From positions 1 to 13,658 of the forward strand of contig JANRIC010000161.1 in NCBI GenBank assembly GCA_033765345.1: DNA of 13,658 nucleotides, given 5' to 3'. Below are positions 1-7,338 of the stretch, piece after piece. A program made the position numbers and the translations under genes. The notes below the pieces were generated by a model, which was not told the origin of the DNA, made no database searches, and worked only from the letters and a program-made list of their open reading frames with translations. This DNA comes from JANRIC01 sp033765345. GTDB taxonomy: Bacteria > Bacteroidota > Bacteroidia > Cytophagales > Microscillaceae. The first letter of the stretch is position 1, and each line of letters opens with the position of its first letter.

Positions 1-60
1 ACGAATAAGGGCGTTTATTCGTGCATTCGTGGCAAAATTGATCATCAAGAGAGGAAATTG
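1..60 (+). repeat. Palindromic intergenic repeat, copy 1 (cut by window edge)
   Basis: The visible part is a hairpin with an 8-bp perfect stem (1-8 with 15-22, 6-nt loop). The right arm (15-36) is the exact reverse complement, over 22 bases, of the left arm of the second copy at 1992-2013. The shared sequence runs on past the hairpin (both contain ATCATCAAGAGA), so the copies are direct repeats offset by about 2005 bp and bracket the ATPase gene. The left arm is probably cut off by the window start. No transposase gene is nearby. Confidence 0.8.
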
Positions 61-152
61 AATGCACTTATTTTTTATAGAATTATTGTTTGAAAATACT
101 TGTATGGATCATTCCCACATAAATTGTCAGAGAACCAAAAATATCTATTTAT

Positions 153-251
153 AGGACTTTCGCTTAGTCGCCTGTGAGGACACAGGCGACGGCTTACACG
201 CCCTTGCCTGTGTCCTCACAGGCAAGCCAATCAATACAAAGCGAAAATCCT
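153..251. repeat. Nested palindrome: two hairpins inside an outer inverted repeat
   Basis: An outer inverted repeat, 153-165 (AGGACTTTCGCTT) with 239-251, matches at 12 of 13 positions. Inside are two perfect hairpins, 167-190 and 203-226, each with a 10-bp stem and 4-nt loop (loops AGGA and TCCT). Their 18-base cores (170-187 and 206-223) are exact reverse complements, so the two hairpins can also pair with each other. The 12-nt spacer begins GGC and ends GCC. This suits a REP-like or cruciform-forming element just upstream of the ATPase gene; the function is unknown. Confidence 0.85.
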
Positions 252-275
252 TTAAACAAAAAATAAATATTAAGA

Positions 276-307
276 AGATTTAAATCTATTTATTTTTAAC
301 ATATTTG
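276..307 (+). promoter_or_regulatory. Candidate promoter/operator for the ATPase gene
   Basis: A perfect 12-bp palindrome AGATTTAAATCT (276-287) lies upstream of CATATTTG (300-307), which differs by one base from the Bacteroidota -7 consensus TAnnTTTG. The palindrome falls roughly where the -33 region would be, so a bound repressor could block polymerase. The ATG is at 325, leaving a very short leader. This is pattern matching in AT-rich DNA and is weak evidence. Confidence 0.3.
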
Positions 308-324
308 TCAAAATAAAATATTTT

Positions 325-1773
325 ATGCGTGATACAAGTCTTATTCCAACAGAAAAAATAGTAGAGCGTTTGCGTTACGAAAACCCTTGGTGGGTTAGCA
401 AGCAAATACCCGAAATATACAGCTCTATGGGAAAGCGTTTATATTTTAGTTTATTTTACCCTTATGTAACTGAACAAAACGTGCGTAGAGCTTTGGTACT
501 TATGGGACCAAGACGTGTAGGGAAAACTGTCATGCTCTTTCATAGCATACAAGAATTATTGACTGAAAACGTGAATCCACAAAAGATATTTTTTGTAGGC
601 ATTGACAATCCTATTTATGTACATTTAAGTTTAGAAGATATTTTAAATCTTTGCAAACAATCACTTCATCAAAAAAATCTAACCGATTGCTATGTATTTT
701 TTGATGAAATACAATACCTCAAAGATTGGGAACGCCACCTGAAAGTACTTGTTGATTCTTATCCTAAGACCAAATTTATTGTATCAGGTTCGGCAGCAGC
801 AGCCCTAAAATGGCATAGTACAGAAAGTGGGGCAGGTAGATTTACTGATTTTATGTTGCCACCTCTTACCTTTCAAGAGTACATTCATCTTAAAAATATG
901 GATCAACTTATATATAATGGAGAAATAAGTTATGGCGATAAGCAAATTCCATATTGCCTTACCCACAACATAAAAGCCTTTAATAAAGAGTTTGTGCATT
1001 ACCTAAACTTTGGTGGTTATCCAGAGGTTGTTATGAATGCAAAAATCCAAAGTGATATGGGCAGATATGTAAAAAACGACATCGTGGACAAAGTGCTGTT
1101 ACGAGATTTACCAAGTTTGTATGGGATAAAAGACGTTCAAGAGTTAAACCGATTTTTTACGTATATAGCCTACAACTCCGGCAACGAATTTTCTTATGAA
1201 TCAATGAGTAAAGAAAGTGGCATTCAAAAGGATACTTTGAAAAAATACTTGGAGTATTTGGAAGCGGCTTTTTTAATTAAAGTATTAAATAAAGTAGATA
1301 TAAACGCTAAACGCCTTAAACGTGTAACAAGCTTCAAGGTATATTTGACCAATCCATCTTTACGTACCGCTTTGTTTTCACCTATCAATGAAACCGACGA
1401 CGAAATGGGCAATATGGTGGAAACAGCCGTTTTATCACAATGGATGCACCGTGAAAAATTAGATTTAACATACGCACGGTGGAAAGAAGGTAGAAATGAA
1501 GGCGAAGTGGATTTAGTCTTGGTTGACGATAAAAAGTTCAAACCTGTATGGGGTGTAGAAATAAAATGGAGCAATAGATATTTTGAAAAACCAAACGAAT
1601 TAAAAAGTTTAATTCATTTCTGCAAGAGTAACAATTTTCAAAATGCCTTAGTCACATCTATTGACCAATCAGGCCTAAAACAAATAGACAATTTGACGTT
1701 TTCTTTTTTGCCCGCATCGGTTTATATTTACAACGTTGGCGACATCACTTTGAAAATGAAAAACAACACGTAA
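325..1773 (+). CDS. AAA+ ATPase with DUF4143-type C-terminal domain
   Basis: This 482-residue protein has the layout of the DUF4143 group of P-loop ATPases. A Walker A motif GPRRVGKT sits at residues 61-68 and a Walker B CYVFFDE at 122-128. A sensor-like strand ending in SGSAAA follows at about 151-159, and then the family hallmark GRFTDFMLPPLTFQEY at 171-186. A winged-helix-like region spans about 278-318. The C-terminal part contains GEVDLVLVD and VEIKW (393-414), an arrangement resembling a PD-(D/E)xK nuclease fold with D397 and E412-x-K414. Members are usually annotated as predicted ATPases; their cellular role is poorly known, and links to mobile DNA or toxin-antitoxin-like behaviour have been proposed. 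It is the only plus-strand gene here and stands alone between repeats. The ATG at 325 has no Shine-Dalgarno. Family assignment is firm; function is open. Confidence 0.9.
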   Translation: MRDTSLIPTEKIVERLRYENPWWVSKQIPEIYSSMGKRLYFSLFYPYVTEQNVRRALVLMGPRRVGKTVMLFHSIQELLTENVNPQKIFFVGIDNPIYVHLSLEDILNLCKQSLHQKNLTDCYVFFDEIQYLKDWERHLKVLVDSYPKTKFIVSGSAAAALKWHSTESGAGRFTDFMLPPLTFQEYIHLKNMDQLIYNGEISYGDKQIPYCLTHNIKAFNKEFVHYLNFGGYPEVVMNAKIQSDMGRYVKNDIVDKVLLRDLPSLYGIKDVQELNRFFTYIAYNSGNEFSYESMSKESGIQKDTLKKYLEYLEAAFLIKVLNKVDINAKRLKRVTSFKVYLTNPSLRTALFSPINETDDEMGNMVETAVLSQWMHREKLDLTYARWKEGRNEGEVDLVLVDDKKFKPVWGVEIKWSNRYFEKPNELKSLIHFCKSNNFQNALVTSIDQSGLKQIDNLTFSFLPASVYIYNVGDITLKMKNNT

Positions 1774-1796
1774 CGTACAGAATTAAAGTTGAAAAT

Positions 1797-1897
1797 ATAC
1801 CCAGATTGAAGTGATTTGCCTGATTTTCTTGATTGATTAGCTTGATTATTCATGATTTAAAAGCTAAAATCTCGGAAAACCACTTCGGTTTGAGTAT
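1797..1897 (+). repeat. MITE-like dispersed repeat, copy A
   Basis: A 101-bp element whose ends form an imperfect terminal inverted repeat (ATACCCAGATTGAAGTG against the reverse complement of the far end, about 16 of 21 positions). It is flanked by T and A, as is copy B. Its last 74 bases match copy B (reverse complement of 11863-11936) at about 70 positions. It starts 23 nt after the ATPase stop codon. It has no coding capacity. The rest of the spacer to 1991 shows nothing I recognise. Confidence 0.85.
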
Positions 1898-1991
1898 AAC
1901 AAACGCACGACAGGGTGTTTATGAAAAAGAGGGTAAAAACACAAAATGAGGGCTACGGATGCTTTTAAGTGCTAAAAATTAGAAGGAATTG

Positions 1992-2070
1992 TTTGCCACG
2001 AATGCACGAATAAATACAATTATTCGTGTATCCCTGGCAAACTTTATCATCAAGAGAAGAAAAGACTAAG
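1992..2070 (+). repeat. Palindromic intergenic repeat, copy 2
   Basis: The arms 1992-2013 and 2020-2041 pair at 19 of 22 positions around a 6-nt loop, with an inner perfect 9-bp stem (CACGAATAA with TTATTCGTG). The similarity to copy 1 continues to about 2066 beyond the palindrome (ATCATCAAGAGA). With the copy at 1-60 it forms a direct repeat around the ATPase islet. Palindromes containing ATTCGTGGC-like sequence are familiar to me as common intergenic repeats in Bacteroidota genomes. Confidence 0.8.
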
Positions 2071-2073
2071 GAT

Positions 2074-2098
2074 CATTGTCCATTGACCATCGTCCATT
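2074..2098. repeat. Short 7-bp tandem repeat
   Basis: Three and a half units of a heptamer: CATTGTC, CATTGAC, CATCGTC, CATT. It lies between the palindromic repeat and the 3' end of the next gene. Short CATTGTC-type runs are common in intergenic DNA of this phylum; there is no sign of function here. Confidence 0.6.
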
Positions 2099-2135
2099 TT
2101 CTACATACCCATAAGGGGCTCCCCTCCTCATATAC

Positions 2136-2840
2136 TTAGTACCGATAAGCCTTCAGCTTACCATATTCTGCCGAAGCATTGCCGTATTGCGATTGCACGG
2201 ATTTTTTGATTCTTTTCAGGCGGGTGCTGAGTTCCTTAAAGAGGTCATTCCGTTTTTGGCGTGTTGTATCTAGGGTATTAAACAGGATGGTCACCTGTGC
2301 ATTGGCTTGTGTAATCGCCTGGAGCTTCTCCTGGAGCTTTGCCAGGGTTATGTTTTCATTGGGTGGTGTATAAGTGGGGTTGAGTGTTTGCAGGATAACG
2401 ATCAAATCCGAAAAAACCTGTGTCAAAGAAGCATAAGACTGTTGTGAGGTACTGATGCTTTTTTCATCGGGGTTTTTCTTATCCTGACCGGGCTTAAAGC
2501 CGGTGATTTGGTTCAGAACCTTGTTCAGATTGATAAATTGCTGGTCTGCTTTGCTATACATCGCCTGCAAATAGGAACGAATAGGACTCACACTTTTTTT
2601 GAGGCTTGTAGCATCTGTCAGGATCAAACTCCTGCGGGTAGCGGCATTTACGCTGAAATTCTGCAAAGCAACGGCTTCAGCCTGGTCGGCGGTTTTGAGC
2701 TCGTTGATAAGCTTGGAGACTTGGTCGGGGGCATCTTCAGGAACAAGCGGCTTAAAATCCGCCATAGAGTTAAGAATCAGTACGGTGTCTTCCGCATTCT
2801 TAATGCGTGCACCAAATGTGTTTTCGGAAATACTCGCCAT
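2136..2840 (-). CDS. Hypothetical helical protein with two internal repeats
   Basis: This 234-residue protein has no signal peptide, membrane segment or recognised catalytic motif. The sequence appears almost entirely helical, and it contains two diverged copies of one unit, about residues 20-98 and 147-223. Each has an L-rich start followed by a P-containing turn (FKPLVPED / YTPPNENI). A helix rich in L, K and Q comes next, then a run of R and K leading to SLKKSVSPIRSYLQAMY in the first copy and RLKRIKKSVQSQYGNAS in the second. I know similar uncharacterised proteins from Bacteroidota but no function. The ATG at 2838-2840 fits the start of the conserved FGARIKNAED segment. It follows the minisatellite and the R-M gene on the same strand, but about 375 bp away and beyond a hairpin, so it is probably transcribed separately. 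Confidence 0.8.
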   Translation of the reverse strand: MASISENTFGARIKNAEDTVLILNSMADFKPLVPEDAPDQVSKLINELKTADQAEAVALQNFSVNAATRRSLILTDATSLKKSVSPIRSYLQAMYSKADQQFINLNKVLNQITGFKPGQDKKNPDEKSISTSQQSYASLTQVFSDLIVILQTLNPTYTPPNENITLAKLQEKLQAITQANAQVTILFNTLDTTRQKRNDLFKELSTRLKRIKKSVQSQYGNASAEYGKLKAYRY

Positions 2841-2887
2841 GGTGATTTAGAATGTTTGTGTGTAAAAATCTTACATGCAGTTGCTTC

Positions 2888-2895
2888 TAAATGTA
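2888..2895 (-). promoter_or_regulatory. Candidate -7 box for the helical-protein gene
   Basis: Read on the minus strand this is TACATTTA, one base off TAnnTTTG, 47 nt upstream of the ATG at 2840. No clear TTTG -33 element was found at the expected spacing, so this is only a possible site. Confidence 0.2.
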
Positions 2896-2941
2896 CGTCT
2901 TCCGAACCACGAAGTTTAAGATTTTTTTTAAAGGAGCGGAG

Positions 2942-3151
2942 TTCTGGTCTGCGGGGTGCTTGTATTAGTCTTTGAAGCCTTTGTTTTAGTCTCTAAGCCT
3001 GCTGTTCTAGTGTGTGATGTCGCTGTTCTAGTGTGTGATGTCGCTGTTCTAGTGTGTGATGTCGCTGTTTTAGTGTGTGATGTCGCTGTTTTAGTGTGTG
3101 ATGTCGCTGTTCTAGTGTGTGATGTTGCTGTTCTAGTGTGTGATGTCGCGT
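2942..3151. repeat. 21-bp minisatellite, ten units
   Basis: Ten head-to-tail 21-bp units fill the spacer. The seven at 3005-3151 are nearly identical (consensus TTCTAGTGTGTGATGTCGCT followed by G), differing by C/T at the fourth-from-T position or near the end. The three at 2942-3004 are clearly diverged and show decay toward one edge. The unit is a multiple of three without internal stops, so both strands stay open (minus-strand heptad ATSHTRT). No plausible start site or codon pattern supports translation. It lies between a terminator-like hairpin and the next minus-strand gene. Confidence 0.95.
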
Positions 3152-3153
3152 AG

Positions 3154-3182
3154 ATTTTCCAAATCTTTGAGATTTGGAAAAT
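3154..3182 (-). terminator. Hairpin after the R-M gene, probable terminator
   Basis: A perfect 13-bp stem (3154-3166 with 3170-3182) closes on a 3-nt loop. On the minus strand it lies about 33 nt after the R-M stop codon. It is AT-rich and is not followed by a long T run, so termination may be weak or the hairpin may instead protect the 3' end. It borders the minisatellite. Confidence 0.5.
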
Positions 3183-3186
3183 ATTC

Positions 3187-3219
3187 CGTATAAGGGCGTT
3201 GCATGGCAATGCCCCTACG
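3187..3219. repeat. REP-like palindrome overlapping the R-M stop codon
   Basis: GGGCGTTGC (3194-3202) pairs with GCAATGCCC (3206-3214) with one G-T pair and a 3-nt loop. It is extended by CGTA/TACG arms at 3187-3190 and 3216-3219. The minus-strand stop codon (3215-3217) and part of the last sense codon of the R-M gene lie in this palindrome. The sequence resembles widespread GGGGCATTGCCATGCAACGCCC-type palindromes known from several bacterial phyla. Confidence 0.65.
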
Positions 3220-6200
3220 AGGTGTAATAAGCCAACAAAGTATCGATATAAGCAGGATTTTTTTCGTGCAGTACCTTGAAGTAAGCCGCACTGCTGAGGT
3301 GCTTAAGCTCCTCGGGGCTGATGCCGTAGAGACGAGCCACGATACAGTCGTTTTCTATCCTGAGGAGATTAAGTTGTTTTTCTGCTGTAGGTATTTGCAG
3401 GCCGTATTGCTCCGCAAGGGTACTGAGTTCAGGGAATCCCTGGGGGTTATGTGCCAGGTTAAGCCTTAAGGCATTCTGATATAATGTCCGATAGTCGGGA
3501 TTTGCCTCTAAAGCTTCATCCGAGGGCTGCGGCATGGGCAGACGCATGAGGTAGGTTTTGTTGACGTGAATATCAATGATAAACCGAAGAATATAATCTA
3601 CCACAAGACTGTTAAATATGGCATTTATGAACAAAACCCTGTTCAAAGCTTGCGGCTTTGCTTTGACCGCCTTACCATCTAAAATATATTTTTTAGGCAT
3701 AGAGCCATACAAAGTATTGCCGTAAGTAACCCCGGCAGGAATCAAAGCCGAAATCAGGCTGCGTTCATCTGTATTTCTGGCAACATCTCTAAAAACCAGC
3801 CTTGGAAAGCTTTTATCAAAGATGAGGTAGGGTTTTAATTCATCTTCGGAAGACATACCCAGGTAAATCAACACGCTTTTTTGTTTGCCTTTGCCGTTTT
3901 TCTTTTCTAAAGGGATTTGCTCATAAACCTGATCAATCAGGCGGTTAGTCTCTACGGATTTCAGGCGTTGCTCCAAAGCTTGTTCATTGACATAGTACTG
4001 AGGCGGCGCAAGCAAACTGTCAAACTGATGAATCATCTTGCCTTCATACAGGGGCAAATCGTCTTTTTCTTCTTTAAATAAATCTCGATCCGCAGTCAAA
4101 TGCAATTCATTTCTAAAATCCATATACTCCGGGTCAATGGGCTGAAAGGCTTGATAAGCTTTGCGGAGAATCGTTAAATCTGTGGGATGCTTAAGCTCCA
4201 TGAGTGCCCAGTGTTCGGGAGAGAGCATTTGTATGTCTTCCAAAGAGTAGGGCATGATTTGCTCCTGTGTCTTAAGAACACCCACATCAGTCTGCATAAA
4301 TCGCGTGGGGATGTCCAAAGTAGCTTCTTCCTTTGCTTTGGCTTTTAATTGAAAAAGGGCGAATTTATAACGGCTGTCTACTTTCTTAAAAATTTTTTCC
4401 CGATTTTCAAACTGATAAAAAAAGTGCAGGTGATAGTGCTGTAGGATGTGCTTACGAAGCGTTTGAGAGCCGTCTTCATAGCTCCAGGCAGAAGGTGTAA
4501 GGTAGGTCAGGCAGCCCTGTGGGTGAAGCAGGCGCAGGTTATTTTCTATAAAAAAGCGAAATAGGTTGCCATCGCCAGCACCGGCACTAAGCTCGAATCT
4601 TTTTTTGAAGTATTCGTTGCTGTTTACGATGCGGTCTTTGAGGTCTTCGTAATACACCTTGGCTTGGGGGTAGGCGAGGATGTTGTCACGCACGTCTTTT
4701 TTCTCGGATTGTTTCATCGTGCGGTAAGAACTGCGGTATAGCGGGAAAAAGTCTTTTTCGTCAAACTTAGTCTTATCCCAGGGCGGGTTACCGATGATGC
4801 AGTGAAAGCCCCTTTCGCCATTGCTGAACACTTCGGCAAAGGCTACTTCATAATGGAAGAAATGATATTTGTCGGCCAGGCGTTGGGCTTCGGCAAAGAT
4901 TTCGGAGTTTTTTTCTCTGAAGTTTTGTAGATTAAAGCTCTGAAAGACTTTGTTCAGTGATTCGGTATATTGCTGTTTATTGGTTTTTTCGGCTGTTCCT
5001 TCTTTATCCAGGGGTTTTGCTTTGATTATTTTATCTTCCTCTTCATATTCAAAATCAATAAAATAGCGATAAGTCTCCAGATTCAGTATTTGATTGAGCA
5101 GAAAGAGGTCAGGCTGTAGGGCTTCATAAATTTCTTTAGATTTTTGGATTTCCTCCCGGCTGGTATCTTTGAGTTGGCTAAGGGTGTAGAGTTTTTCGCG
5201 GAGGGCGTGTAGCTGGTCGTTGATTTGAGTTTTGAAGATACTTTCTTGGATGTTTTGGACAAATTCGCTCAGGCGGCTGTTGATAAGGGCGTTGCCTTGT
5301 TTGATATGGTGCTGAATAAAGCTGAGGGGCGTACCCAGTATGAAGGTATCAAGCCAAAGCGAGAGTTTGGTCAGCTCTACGGCAAAGGGATTGAGGTCTA
5401 CGCCAAAGATGACCCTTTTGAGCAGAAGGCGTTTGAGGAGTACGAGTTCGTCGATTTCTATATCTTGGAGGTAGCCGCTCAAGGTTTGGCGGATTTGCTC
5501 TTTTTCTGTCTGCAAAGTCTGTCGAAGGTCAGCATGATGATCCAATTGAGCATAAGCCCTTTGTGTAATTTGGTTAAGTACTTCAAGCAAAAAGTGACCA
5601 CTTCCGCAGGCATTGTCTAGGATGCGGAGCTTAAGAATATTGGGTTCGGCCTGTAGTGCCTGCTCGATAGCCTCATCCACCATAAAGTGCGTAAGCTCAT
5701 CGGGGGTATAGTAGGAGGCCGTTACTTTACGTGAGTTAGAGGCATTGGTAAAATAGATATGCCCTTTTGGGTAAATTTTTTCACTTTCCAGGGTGATTTT
5801 GGGGTTGCTTTTGAGTTGGTGATAGTCATAAGTATCAAAAAACCCTTCATAGCTTTTGTTTTTTTCCTGATATACTACATAATAGATGTTTTCACCCAAA
5901 GCTTCCCGGAATTCAAATTCGAGCAAACCTTCATAAATATTACCGATATGGCGGATGGAGAGCGATTTGAAGTCGCGCTTGAACAAAGACTGCTCTGCGG
6001 AGCGGCTATAATCGAGCAGGAGTTCGAGGATAATTTTAAGCTCTCGATTTTTGAGAACTTTGCCTTTTGTGAGTAGTGGAGCTTCTTTTTCGGCAAAAAG
6101 CCCGCCGTCGAGCAGGGGGATTTCATCATCTTCCCTTCCTTCATTCATCATTTTGAAAATGTCTTTGAGTTTACCCCAGCCGTTGTATCTCTCTGGGGGG

Positions 6201-7150
6201 TACTCATCCTCATCTTGGAGGTATTGTAAGAAATAGTGCAGAGAAAACTTTTTGTAAAAAGGGTGTTTTTCAAAAAGGATTTCATAAAATTTATCTTCAA
6301 AATAAGCAATAAAAAGCAGCCGAAAAGCAAAAGTGACGGCATTTCGGTAGATATCTTGAAGGCTATACTCTGGTGCTTTATAGCGGGCAAAAAGCGGCTG
6401 ACCGATCATCTCGAGGATAGATTCTTCGCCGTAGATGATTTTTTTGAGGTCTTTCTCGAGGGCGCGCTTGGCTTCGCGGTTGATCTCCAGCAGTCTTTGG
6501 ATGTCTACCCTCTGCGTTATGGGTACATTGGGTGGGGCAATGAGGTAGTTTTCCTTGCGGAAGATATAATAAAAATAACAGAAGGCCCTGAGGTCATTAG
6601 CCTCGATGATTTGTTCCAGGTCTACTTCATAAAAAACCTTTTCAGCACGATTTTCTTTGGTTTCATAAAATCGCCAGAAGCGGCCATTGGTCAAGAAGCC
6701 AAAGTCTATTTTAAGGTCATTGAGGTATCGGATGAGCTGGAAGTGTGGATTTTGGGTATCGAGTTTTTTGTTGTCTAAGGCTATGGTATAGGCTTTACTT
6801 TCACAGAGGGCAAGGATTAGGGCGTTGTCAGCCTTATCGGAGGTGTAGTGTTCATCTTTATGGTTTTCATTTTCAAAAAGGGTAAAGTCTGGCTTGTGGG
6901 TTTTACCGAAGGCTTTTTTGCTGACCTGATAGGCCAAAGAGAAGCCCAAAGCCTGCAAAACAGGTTTGATAAATTCCTCCTCGAGTTGAGCTTCGCTGAG
7001 TATGGCAAATTTATCTTTTTGATAAAGCTGCTTAATTTTTTCAAATACGGGTGCGGGTTCAGCGTCCTGAAAGAGTTTGGGCAAATCGTCTTCGAGGAAT
7101 TGACGATTAAAAAAATTGTTTTGAGTGAAGTCTTTGATTTGAAGGTTCAT
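3215..7150 (-). CDS. Single-chain type IIG-like restriction enzyme/adenine methyltransferase
   Basis: This 1311-residue enzyme appears to join DNA cleavage and N6-adenine methylation in one chain. The N-terminal region (about 50-200) resembles the HsdR N-terminal nuclease fold: KPDFTLF with D88, then CESKAY with E117-x-K119, a PD-(D/E)xK pattern. A helical linker follows (about 210-450). The methyltransferase has motif X-like RKVTASYYTP (474-483), motif I LDNACGSGHFL (511-521) for S-adenosylmethionine, GVDLNPFAVELTKLSLWL (583-600), QGNALI (618-623) and catalytic IIGNPPW (785-791). The C-terminal half should carry target recognition. No separate methyltransferase, specificity subunit or helicase is nearby, which favours a self-contained type IIG enzyme over type I or BREX PglX, which lacks the nuclease. 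The recognition site cannot be read from sequence. A Uma2 gene lies just upstream. The last codons run into a palindromic repeat, so the C-terminus may have been altered by its insertion. Confidence 0.88.
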   Translation of the reverse strand: MNLQIKDFTQNNFFNRQFLEDDLPKLFQDAEPAPVFEKIKQLYQKDKFAILSEAQLEEEFIKPVLQALGFSLAYQVSKKAFGKTHKPDFTLFENENHKDEHYTSDKADNALILALCESKAYTIALDNKKLDTQNPHFQLIRYLNDLKIDFGFLTNGRFWRFYETKENRAEKVFYEVDLEQIIEANDLRAFCYFYYIFRKENYLIAPPNVPITQRVDIQRLLEINREAKRALEKDLKKIIYGEESILEMIGQPLFARYKAPEYSLQDIYRNAVTFAFRLLFIAYFEDKFYEILFEKHPFYKKFSLHYFLQYLQDEDEYPPERYNGWGKLKDIFKMMNEGREDDEIPLLDGGLFAEKEAPLLTKGKVLKNRELKIILELLLDYSRSAEQSLFKRDFKSLSIRHIGNIYEGLLEFEFREALGENIYYVVYQEKNKSYEGFFDTYDYHQLKSNPKITLESEKIYPKGHIYFTNASNSRKVTASYYTPDELTHFMVDEAIEQALQAEPNILKLRILDNACGSGHFLLEVLNQITQRAYAQLDHHADLRQTLQTEKEQIRQTLSGYLQDIEIDELVLLKRLLLKRVIFGVDLNPFAVELTKLSLWLDTFILGTPLSFIQHHIKQGNALINSRLSEFVQNIQESIFKTQINDQLHALREKLYTLSQLKDTSREEIQKSKEIYEALQPDLFLLNQILNLETYRYFIDFEYEEEDKIIKAKPLDKEGTAEKTNKQQYTESLNKVFQSFNLQNFREKNSEIFAEAQRLADKYHFFHYEVAFAEVFSNGERGFHCIIGNPPWDKTKFDEKDFFPLYRSSYRTMKQSEKKDVRDNILAYPQAKVYYEDLKDRIVNSNEYFKKRFELSAGAGDGNLFRFFIENNLRLLHPQGCLTYLTPSAWSYEDGSQTLRKHILQHYHLHFFYQFENREKIFKKVDSRYKFALFQLKAKAKEEATLDIPTRFMQTDVGVLKTQEQIMPYSLEDIQMLSPEHWALMELKHPTDLTILRKAYQAFQPIDPEYMDFRNELHLTADRDLFKEEKDDLPLYEGKMIHQFDSLLAPPQYYVNEQALEQRLKSVETNRLIDQVYEQIPLEKKNGKGKQKSVLIYLGMSSEDELKPYLIFDKSFPRLVFRDVARNTDERSLISALIPAGVTYGNTLYGSMPKKYILDGKAVKAKPQALNRVLFINAIFNSLVVDYILRFIIDIHVNKTYLMRLPMPQPSDEALEANPDYRTLYQNALRLNLAHNPQGFPELSTLAEQYGLQIPTAEKQLNLLRIENDCIVARLYGISPEELKHLSSAAYFKVLHEKNPAYIDTLLAYYTS

Positions 7151-7168
7151 AAGATTTTAGTAGAAAAT

Positions 7169-7213
7169 TTACTCTAAACTAGGCAAATCTACAAGAAAGT
7201 CCAATTCATCCAT
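7169..7213 (-). other. Possible 14-residue leader peptide before the R-M gene
   Basis: An ATG at 7211-7213 opens a short frame, MDELDFLVDLPSLE, ending with TAA at 7169-7171, 18 nt before the R-M ATG. Its acidic, leucine-rich composition is peptide-like, but no ribosome binding site is visible and a frame this short can arise by chance. It may be a regulatory upstream frame, a decayed small gene, or nothing. Confidence 0.2.
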
Positions 7214-7247
7214 GGTTTAATTTTTGAGAATACAGTATGATGAGGAC

Positions 7248-7257
7248 TAAGGCCTTA
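7248..7257. promoter_or_regulatory. Palindrome in the R-M upstream region
   Basis: TAAGGCCTTA is a perfect 10-bp palindrome, extended by AGG/CCT arms a few bases further out. It lies 97 bp upstream of the R-M start, in the 188-bp spacer after the Uma2 gene. It could be a repressor site, but it is not repeated elsewhere in the window and no regulator gene is adjacent. Confidence 0.25.
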
Positions 7258-7338
7258 ATGCCTGTGTTTGATCAGCATCCCAACCTCCCACCAATCTTCA
7301 AACTGTTAGAAAATAAATAGCAAATCTCCCAACTTATC

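Noticed and set aside
1774..2135. Transposase remnant associated with the repeats
   Set aside because: No frame in this spacer shows transposase motifs; only short non-coding repeats are visible.
2942..3151. CRISPR-like array
   Set aside because: Units are directly abutting with no unique spacers, and no cas genes are present, so it is a minisatellite.
2928..3209. Open frames on both strands through the minisatellite (93 residues minus, 65 residues plus)
   Set aside because: They are open only because the 21-bp unit has no stop and is a multiple of three. The minus-strand ATG lies in the REP-like palindrome, and there is no ribosome site or homology.
5225..5620. 131-residue plus-strand frame inside the R-M gene, and similar frames at 6236-6778 and 8516-8812
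   Set aside because: These are antisense shadows of well-supported minus-strand genes with no recognisable motifs.
3215..7150. BREX PglX or type I HsdM/HsdR component
   Set aside because: An N-terminal nuclease and a methyltransferase lie in one chain, no helicase motor is seen and no BREX or hsd partner gene is nearby. A type IIG-like enzyme fits better.
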